From positions 1 through 11,884 of the forward strand of contig CAJMOJ010000059.1 in NCBI GenBank assembly GCA_905215035.1: a stretch of DNA of 11,884 bases, written 5' to 3'. Position 1 is the stretch's first letter, and each line of letters opens with the position of its first letter. The translations under genes were made by a program, and so were the position numbers. Below are positions 6,130 to 11,884 of this stretch, in pieces. This DNA comes from an uncultured bacterium (lineage in GTDB: Bacteria > Actinomycetota > Coriobacteriia > Coriobacteriales > Eggerthellaceae). Under the pieces are notes generated by a model, which was not told where the DNA came from, did no database searches, and saw only the letters and a program-made list of their open reading frames with translations.

Positions 6130-6612
6130 ATGACAGGTGCACCTGCATATTCATATAGTCATGCGAGTACGGCTCCCGCTCGTCAGCCAGATCAGACTCA
6201 CAAAACACGCCCGGCGATTACGGTTGTTCCGGGACGCAAACATCAAACTCAACCTGATATTAGTCCCGCAATTCGTATGGCTTGCATTATTGCAGCAGTG
6301 CTCATGGGGTGTTTTTTGGTGCTTGGTGTAGCGCGTGTTTGCATTGCGGCAAGCGCCTATGAAGTTGCGTCGCAGGCAAGTGATATGCGCGCAAGTATTT
6401 CTGACGCACGTTCTGTTCAAGAGGCTCTTGCTGTTGAAAAGTCCACGGTTGCTAATCCTATTACACTTCGAGCAGAAGCTGCGGATAGACTTCATATGGC
6501 AGCACCTCAATCAGTAGGTACTCTTACCTTACCTACTGACGTTGTAGTCTATGATGGTGCTGGTAACCTATCGCTCACTCAAAGTATTGCAAGCGTTGCA
6601 ACATTAGGTTAG
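6130..6612 (+). CDS. ftsL: FtsL-like division protein (single-pass, coiled coil)
   Basis: This 160-residue protein is probably FtsL, which with FtsB/DivIC and FtsQ activates septal FtsW-FtsI. A hydrophilic, proline-containing N-terminus (1-48) precedes one membrane helix (about 50-74). A coiled-coil-prone stretch follows (about 80-108), and then NPITLRAEAADRLHMAAP (109-126), which resembles the N-P-x-x-[IL]-x-x-x-A-x-x-x-L-x-M-x-x-P signature of FtsL/DivIC proteins. A low-complexity tail of about 34 residues follows. AGGGGAG at 6119-6125 is a strong ribosome binding site starting one base after the rsmH stop codon. Position between rsmH and ftsI is the main evidence, since FtsL is poorly conserved in sequence. 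Another septum-initiator family member is the only reasonable alternative. Confidence 0.8.
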   Translation: MTGAPAYSYSHASTAPARQPDQTHKTRPAITVVPGRKHQTQPDISPAIRMACIIAAVLMGCFLVLGVARVCIAASAYEVASQASDMRASISDARSVQEALAVEKSTVANPITLRAEAADRLHMAAPQSVGTLTLPTDVVVYDGAGNLSLTQSIASVATLG

Positions 6613-6622
6613 GTACAGTGCC

Positions 6623-8410
6623 ATGTCATATCGGCGCGACCCCAACAATCCCCATCCTCCTTTCAGACGCAAGTCAAGCTTGAGAGAAAATCCTTATCGA
6701 CAAACGGTATATGCTTCACGTTCTCCAAAGAGTGCTGCAGGAATTGATGCATCGTATTCAATGAGTAAACGCCTCATGATTGTGCTGGCTCTTGTGGCTG
6801 CGGTAGCTCTTATCTTGAGCTTGCGCTTACTTTGGCTACAGGTAATTGATGCGGAGAATAATGCCAACAGAAGTAATGCGGTGCGTACTAATGTACTTGA
6901 GATTACACCACGTCGCGGCACGATTTACGACAGAAATGGGGTTGTGTTAGCAACAACCGTTGATGCAATAAATGTTTTCTGCCATCCCAAGACAGTCCCT
7001 GCTGATAAAGTCGATGAACTTGCTCAGTTTATGGTTGATAATTGCGGCGGAGAGTTCTTAACCTATAAGGATAAGATTCTTGCTAATCAGAACTTCAGTT
7101 ATTTATTTAAAGGTGCGGAAGCTGATCTGGGTCAAAAGATCCTTGATCTTGGAATTGAGGGCGTTGATTACGAGAAGACAACCAAGCGTGTTTATCCTTG
7201 CGGATCAGTGGGATCACAAGTCATAGGTATTCTCAATAGCGAGGGTGAGGCAATTTCAGGGTTAGAGCTCTATTACAATGATATCCTCGGAGGTTCGCCG
7301 GGTGAGCGTACCATTATGTATTCACGTGAAGGTGTTCCTGTGCCTGGCTCTGAAACAATTACTCAAGAAGCAGTTGCCGGCAAGGATATTGTGGTATCTA
7401 TTGATGTTGGACTGCAAGAACAGGTAGAAACAGCCCTTGCACTGCGCGTTGAGGAAATTGGCGGAAAAACGGGGTCAGGAATTGTAATGGATGCACGAAG
7501 TGGAGAGATCTATGCTTGTGCCTCCGACCCGCTTTTTGATATTACTGACCTATCAGAAATTAAAGAGGGCGCTACTAACCTGAGTGGTATTTCTGCTGCA
7601 TTCGAACCGGGTTCGATTTTTAAACCAGCTATTATGCTTGCTGCACTTGAAGCGGGCACTACGCAGGCAGGTCAAAGCTACTATTGTCCCGCCTCACTTA
7701 CCGTGGGGGAATACACTATTACCGACTCACATGAGCGTGCGGCAATGAGCATGGATACTTCCCAAATCATGGCTGACTCATCAAATATTGGCATGTCTTT
7801 AATTGCAAAGGACTTGGGCGCTGAAAAGATGAGTGAATATCTCAATAAGTACCAAATCATGGGAAAAACTGAGATCGACTATCCAGGAGAAACGAGCGGA
7901 ACGCTTTCTGATTGGAATTCGTGGTCGGTGGTACAAACGTACAACATTTCCTTTGGACAGGGTGTTATGACAACTCCTATTAATATGGTGCGGTTTTATG
8001 GAGCGATCGCTAATGAGGGAGTAATGTGCCAGCCGCATTTCTTGATTGATATTCCTACTGAGGAAGCACCTCGTGTATACGAAACGCAAACGATTGTTGA
8101 AAATAAGCAAGCATTAGATGATTTAACCGACATGATGGAGTCGGTTGTTGAAACGGGCACAGCAACGCAGGCTCAAATTGAAGGATTTAAGGTTGCAGGC
8201 AAAACGGGAACCGCTGAAATTGCTGATAACGCAGGTGGGTATAAGAAAAATATCTACAATATCTCTTTTGTAGGGTTTATTCCTGACGCGTCGCTTGAAC
8301 TTGTTTGCTTTGTAGGTGCTACCGATGTTCCCGCAGAACGTAAAACCGTTCCTGCATTTAAGGATATAATGTCATATGCAATTGAGCGTTATGATATTAC
8401 GCAGAAATGA
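6623..8410 (+). CDS. ftsI: class B penicillin-binding protein, septal transpeptidase FtsI
   Basis: FtsI cross-links peptidoglycan at the division septum together with the glycosyltransferase FtsW. The 595-residue protein has a basic cytoplasmic N-terminus, one membrane helix (about 50-73), and RGTIYDRNG (98-106), which opens the pedestal (dimerisation) domain. A C-terminal transpeptidase domain follows. Its three active-site motifs are intact: S-I-F-K at 331-334 (acyl serine Ser331), S-S-N at 386-388 and K-T-G at 527-529 (KTGTAE). No PASTA repeats follow; the protein ends shortly after the last beta strands. The start is 10 bp after the ftsL-like stop with a poor AGG signal, suggesting coupled translation. 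Placement between ftsL and murE favours FtsI over an elongation-specific PBP2. Confidence 0.93.
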   Translation: MSYRRDPNNPHPPFRRKSSLRENPYRQTVYASRSPKSAAGIDASYSMSKRLMIVLALVAAVALILSLRLLWLQVIDAENNANRSNAVRTNVLEITPRRGTIYDRNGVVLATTVDAINVFCHPKTVPADKVDELAQFMVDNCGGEFLTYKDKILANQNFSYLFKGAEADLGQKILDLGIEGVDYEKTTKRVYPCGSVGSQVIGILNSEGEAISGLELYYNDILGGSPGERTIMYSREGVPVPGSETITQEAVAGKDIVVSIDVGLQEQVETALALRVEEIGGKTGSGIVMDARSGEIYACASDPLFDITDLSEIKEGATNLSGISAAFEPGSIFKPAIMLAALEAGTTQAGQSYYCPASLTVGEYTITDSHERAAMSMDTSQIMADSSNIGMSLIAKDLGAEKMSEYLNKYQIMGKTEIDYPGETSGTLSDWNSWSVVQTYNISFGQGVMTTPINMVRFYGAIANEGVMCQPHFLIDIPTEEAPRVYETQTIVENKQALDDLTDMMESVVETGTATQAQIEGFKVAGKTGTAEIADNAGGYKKNIYNISFVGFIPDASLELVCFVGATDVPAERKTVPAFKDIMSYAIERYDITQK

Positions 8411-8412
8411 GG
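8409..8412 (+). promoter_or_regulatory. Shine-Dalgarno GAGG that points to the ACG start of murE
   Basis: GAGG overlaps the last two bases of the ftsI stop codon. It stands seven bases before ACG at 8420, a normal ribosome binding site distance. It is the only such motif before the conserved murE N-terminus. Confidence 0.55.
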
Positions 8413-8419
8413 CTAACTC

Positions 8420-9898
8420 ACGGCTAAAACTTGTAAAGAGCTTTTTGCTGGATTTGATTGTACTATTATCGGCAATCCAGATGAGCCCGTTGAAGGAATC
8501 GCGTATAGAAGCGATCGGGTTAAACCGGGTGATGCATTTTGTTGCATCGTAGGATTAACATCTGACGGACACTCCTTTGCGCAAGATGCCATCGATCGCG
8601 GTGCACGCGTGCTTGTGGTTGAGCGTAAGATTTATTTGGCTGATGCCTCTGATGTAACGGAAGTTGTTGTAAGTGATTCGCGTAAGGCAATGGCTCATTT
8701 GGCAGCAAGTTTCTATAACTGGCCCAGTGATGATTTCTCGTTAGTTGGTATTACTGGCACTAATGGCAAGACGACAACTACGTATTTGGTGGAACATCTT
8801 GCTGATTGCTTGGGATTGCGTACTGCTTTGATCGGCACAACGGGAACTGAGATTTGCGGTCAGCATTACCCAACGGAGCACACAACTCCTGAATCCCCTG
8901 ATTTGCAAAAACTTTTTGCCCAGATGCGCGATGAAAAGTGCGCCGTTGTTGCTATGGAAGTAAGCTCGCATGCTCTTGATCTTAAGCGGGTGTGGGATAC
9001 TAATTTTGCCGTAACGGCATTTACTAATTTGACGCAGGATCATCTTGATTATCACAAGACATTTGAGTCCTATTTTGATGCAAAGGCGCAACTGTTTTCG
9101 TCCCACTATCCTGCAAAGCGCGTTATTAATATAGATAGCGAGTGGGGTAAAAAGCTTTTACAACGCTGTGTTGCACAACACGATGAAGTGGTTACAACTG
9201 GTTTTGATAAGGCAGCTCTGATTCATCCGAGTCATATTGAATATAACCATGACTCTACAACAGTAACACTGGTGGCGCGCGGGAAAACGCATACGTTTAC
9301 GTATCCTTTAGTGGGCCGTTTTAATGTAGAAAACATCATGACTGCTTTTGGGATTGGCCTTCAGCTTGGTTGGAGTAGTGAATCTATTGTACAGGGACTT
9401 ACTACTGCACCACCTGTACCGGGACGTGTTCAACGCGTTCGAGCAGAGCATGATGGCGGTGTTGCGGTATATGTCGACTATGCTCATACGCCCGATGCGC
9501 TCACAAAAGCGATTTCATGCGTCAAAGCTTTAACCGACAACAAGACAATAGTCGTGTTTGGTTGTGGCGGTGATCGCGATAGTTCCAAACGTCCTTTAAT
9601 GGGCGCTGCGGCACTTGCGGCAGATTACGCAGTAGTTACTTCTGATAATCCTCGTACCGAGGATGCCATCGCCATTATCGATGATATCGTTGAGGGTATG
9701 GGCGCCAAGACGGATCAGTATTGTATTGAGCCTGATCGTAAGAAGGCTATTGCTCTTGCGCTTGAGAAGGCTGAGGCGGGCGATGTCGTGCTTATTGCCG
9801 GAAAAGGTCACGAAGATTATCAGATTTTGGGGACTGAAAAGATTCATTTCAGTGACGTTGAAGTAGCGGCGCAGGAACTTGAAAGGCTCTTTGGATAG
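8420..9898 (+). CDS. murE: UDP-MurNAc-tripeptide synthetase MurE, with apparent ACG start
   Basis: MurE adds the third amino acid to UDP-MurNAc-L-Ala-D-Glu in the cytoplasm. The frame is open from a TAA at 8414 and encodes a full N-terminal Mur domain (IAYRSDRVKPGDAF, DGHSFAQDAIDRGA). However, no ATG, GTG or TTG occurs before 8609, which already lies inside that domain. I place the start at ACG 8420 (ACG-GCT-AAA), nine bases after the ftsI stop, giving 492 residues, a normal length. GITGTNGKTTTT (110-121, Lys117) is the ATP loop; EVSSHAL and YFDAKAQLF (the lysine expected to be carbamylated) mark the central domain. DNPR at 409-412 is the motif typical of meso-diaminopimelate-adding enzymes, though ornithine or lysine users cannot be excluded. 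The ACG could also be a sequencing error for ATG. Confidence 0.9.
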   Translation, partial: TAKTCKELFAGFDCTIIGNPDEPVEGIAYRSDRVKPGDAFCCIVGLTSDGHSFAQDAIDRGARVLVVERKIYLADASDVTEVVVSDSRKAMAHLAASFYNWPSDDFSLVGITGTNGKTTTTYLVEHLADCLGLRTALIGTTGTEICGQHYPTEHTTPESPDLQKLFAQMRDEKCAVVAMEVSSHALDLKRVWDTNFAVTAFTNLTQDHLDYHKTFESYFDAKAQLFSSHYPAKRVINIDSEWGKKLLQRCVAQHDEVVTTGFDKAALIHPSHIEYNHDSTTVTLVARGKTHTFTYPLVGRFNVENIMTAFGIGLQLGWSSESIVQGLTTAPPVPGRVQRVRAEHDGGVAVYVDYAHTPDALTKAISCVKALTDNKTIVVFGCGGDRDSSKRPLMGAAALAADYAVVTSDNPRTEDAIAIIDDIVEGMGAKTDQYCIEPDRKKAIALALEKAEAGDVVLIAGKGHEDYQILGTEKIHFSDVEVAAQELERLFG

Positions 9899-11329
9899 AT
9901 GCGAATTAATACCAAGCAGATTATTGATTGGTGTGGCGCAAGTTGCGTAGTTGAGCCACTTGATGCATCACATCTGGCTATATCCATCACGTGGGATTCG
10001 CGTGAAGTGCTTCCTGATTCATTATATGTTGCTTTTTTGGGTGAGCGAGTTAATGGTCATGATTTTGTGCGGGATGCACTTTTGGCAGGTGCGTGCATTG
10101 TTCTGGTGATGGAACCGCTTCCGGACCCCGTTTTGCGTCTCGCGCGAGAAATGGGTGCTGCTGTTCTTGAAGTTGCAGATACGCATAATGCCGTTGTTGA
10201 TCTTGCGACACAGTGGCGCAAACGATTACACGCACGTGTTATCGCCTTGACAGGATCGACCGGTAAAACAACAACGAAGAATTTGATTCGTGATGTATTG
10301 GCGACAAAATATAACACTGTTGCTACCAAGGCAAATCAAAATAACGAACTCGGCGTTCCTAATACTATTTTGAGCGCCAATCCTGAAACAGAATATATCG
10401 TGGTGGAAATGGGAATGCGTGGTCTTCGTCAGATTGAGGCTTTGTGCAGTTACGTGGAGCCTGATGCAGCCCTCATCACTAATGTGGGAACCTCACATAT
10501 GGAACTTTTGGGTAGCCAAGAGAATATTGCGCGTGCTAAAGGCGAGATTGTTGCAGCGCTGCCACAAGCAACAGGCAGAGCTTTTTTGAACGCACATGAC
10601 GAATGGAGCGCGTTTATTGTTAAAGAAACACAGGCGCTCGAGCGCGATGTTTCAATTGCATATTACGATGGGTCAGGGGATGCTGATCCTTTATCTATAG
10701 TGTGGGCGACTGACATCGTCTTAGACGGCGAGGGTCGTCCGCATTTTACGCTTCACGTTGAAACTGAACAAGCGCCGTGCGTGCTGTCATTGCGTGGGGT
10801 GCATAACGTAGAAAATGCATGTGGTGCAGCTCTTGTGGGACATGCATGTGGGTTGGATCTTGCTACTATCATACAAGGACTCGAATTATCGTTACCTGAG
10901 GTTGGTCGCCAGGAGCTTGTTCAAGGCAAGAACGACGTCACGATTATTAATGATGCTTATAATGCAAACCCTGACTCCATGCGCGCATCCCTTGCTCTAT
11001 TTGCAGCTATGGATGTAGCTCACAAGCGATACGCTGTATTGGGCGATATGGGAGAATTGGGTGATTGTGCTCTTGCTTGTCATGAAGGTATAGGTACCTT
11101 TGCGGCAACCCTTCCGCTCGATAGGCTTATATGCGTGGGGGAGCTTGCGGCATCGATTGCATCTGCAGCGATAGCGGCTGGCTATCCGCGAGAACAGGTT
11201 TATATAACTCATAATCGAGGAGAAGCACTTCATGATTTAGAGACGCGTCTTGAGCCTGGTGATGCTGTGCTCGTCAAGGCGTCGCATTTTATGGAGCTTG
11301 AACGAATTGTCAGGGGGCTTACGCTTTAA
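9899..11329 (+). CDS. murF: UDP-MurNAc-tripeptide D-alanyl-D-alanine ligase
   Basis: MurF attaches D-Ala-D-Ala to UDP-MurNAc-tripeptide, the last cytoplasmic ligase step. The 476-residue length is normal. The N-terminal substrate domain carries WDSREVLPDSLYVAF and NGHDFV. The ATP loop is TGSTGKTTT at residues 118-126 (Lys123). NQNNELGVP, EMGMRG, NVGTSHMELLGS and the MurF-typical NDAYNANPDSM (351-361) follow, with VLGDMGELG in the C-terminal domain. The ATG directly abuts the murE stop codon with no gap, and GAAAGG at 9881-9886 is the nearest ribosome binding site. This arrangement indicates translational coupling. Confidence 0.97.
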   Translation: MRINTKQIIDWCGASCVVEPLDASHLAISITWDSREVLPDSLYVAFLGERVNGHDFVRDALLAGACIVLVMEPLPDPVLRLAREMGAAVLEVADTHNAVVDLATQWRKRLHARVIALTGSTGKTTTKNLIRDVLATKYNTVATKANQNNELGVPNTILSANPETEYIVVEMGMRGLRQIEALCSYVEPDAALITNVGTSHMELLGSQENIARAKGEIVAALPQATGRAFLNAHDEWSAFIVKETQALERDVSIAYYDGSGDADPLSIVWATDIVLDGEGRPHFTLHVETEQAPCVLSLRGVHNVENACGAALVGHACGLDLATIIQGLELSLPEVGRQELVQGKNDVTIINDAYNANPDSMRASLALFAAMDVAHKRYAVLGDMGELGDCALACHEGIGTFAATLPLDRLICVGELAASIASAAIAAGYPREQVYITHNRGEALHDLETRLEPGDAVLVKASHFMELERIVRGLTL

Positions 11330-11884
11330 TGCTGCTATCGATTAGTCAATATCCGACTTTTGTAGTTGCGCTTGCTGTTATGGTGGGCATGATTCTTACT
11401 ATGGCATTGATGCCGTTTTGGATTAAGTTTTTGCGTGCGCATTTAATTGGTCAACAAGTGCGTGCTGATGGGCCTGAGAGCCATTTGGTTAAGCAAGGCA
11501 CTCCTACTATGGGTGGCTTAATTATGCTATTAGCCATGCTGCTTGCTGTCCTTATTGTTGATGTGCCCAGTTTACAAACTATTCTTATTATGGCTGCGGT
11601 GCTCTTAACAGGTGCCTTAGGTTTTTTTGATGACGCTGCAAAGGTTATCAAAGAGCGTTCCTTAGGGTTAACACCTAAAGCAAAGTTGGTGGGTCAGTTT
11701 TTAATCTCGAGCGCATTCGTGCTCGGTGTGGTCAATTGGCTTGGAGTTGCCCCTACCGTTGATATTCCTTTTATCTGCGTACTTGATTTAGGTGTTTGGA
11801 CTACGGTTTTGCCTATTGAAGTTCCAGGCGGAGAGTTTCAAATTCCATGGCTTTATCTCATCTTTGGTGACCTATTAATTATGG
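11329..11884 (+). CDS. mraY: phospho-MurNAc-pentapeptide transferase MraY, N-terminal part (runs off window)
   Basis: MraY transfers phospho-MurNAc-pentapeptide from UDP to undecaprenyl phosphate, making lipid I at the membrane. The ATG shares one base with the murF stop (TAATG), and 185 residues are visible before the window ends. AGGGGG at 11312-11317 may serve as ribosome binding site. A hydrophobic N-terminal helix is followed by GQQVRADGPESHLVKQGTPT and MGG, a family hallmark, and then by GFFDDAAKVIKERSLGLTPK, which contains the conserved aspartate pair of the active site. Further helices and an FGDLLIM segment follow. This is the expected gene after murF in dcw clusters. Confidence 0.96.
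   Translation, partial: MLLSISQYPTFVVALAVMVGMILTMALMPFWIKFLRAHLIGQQVRADGPESHLVKQGTPTMGGLIMLLAMLLAVLIVDVPSLQTILIMAAVLLTGALGFFDDAAKVIKERSLGLTPKAKLVGQFLISSAFVLGVVNWLGVAPTVDIPFICVLDLGVWTTVLPIEVPGGEFQIPWLYLIFGDLLIM

Noticed and set aside
8609..9898. GTG at 8609 as the murE start (429 residues)
   Set aside because: It would remove 63 residues that read in frame as conserved MurE N-terminal domain, and leaves an unexplained 198-bp gap in an otherwise tightly packed operon.

Overview
The window reads as ordinary chromosome from a bacterium of moderate GC content, most likely an actinomycete-lineage organism, plausibly Coriobacteriia. The basis is gene order and protein flavour: an NAD kinase, CTP synthase, XerC/D recombinase series resembles the actinobacterial nadK-recN-...-pyrG-...-xerD neighbourhood, and MurJ and MurE show non-proteobacterial motif variants. 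The lineage call is inference and no database was searched.

Left end: the 5' part of a murJ-type lipid II flippase gene runs leftward off the window edge (547 to 1). It diverges from nadK (633-1535), which is closed by a good intrinsic terminator (1612-1648). pyrG (1720-3333) and xerD (3435-4331) follow on the plus strand.

Middle: a 374-bp gene-free stretch (4332-4705) is the regulatory region of the division and cell wall (dcw) cluster. It holds a strong sigma70-type promoter (TTGCAA, 17 bp, TACAAT), three 10-bp-spaced TGGGN-type boxes matching the known MraZ operator pattern, a weaker upstream promoter, and a widely spaced, nearly perfect inverted repeat that I cannot assign to a known element.

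Right: a tightly packed dcw operon, mraZ - rsmH - ftsL-like - ftsI - murE - murF - mraY (cut by the window end). Gaps run from a 1-bp overlap to 18 bp. It encodes the operon regulator, a 16S rRNA methyltransferase, the septal FtsL/FtsI module, and successive steps of peptidoglycan precursor synthesis: third amino acid addition, D-Ala-D-Ala addition, and lipid I formation. MurJ at the left end would flip the finished lipid II, so both ends of the window concern the same pathway.

The most notable point is murE. Its reading frame has no ATG, GTG or TTG codon where the conserved N-terminal domain begins. The best start is an ACG codon at 8420, seven bases after a GAGG Shine-Dalgarno that overlaps the ftsI stop. 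A caller restricted to ATG/GTG/TTG would truncate this protein by 63 residues. I found no evidence of a wholly new system, mobile element, CRISPR array or RNA gene.
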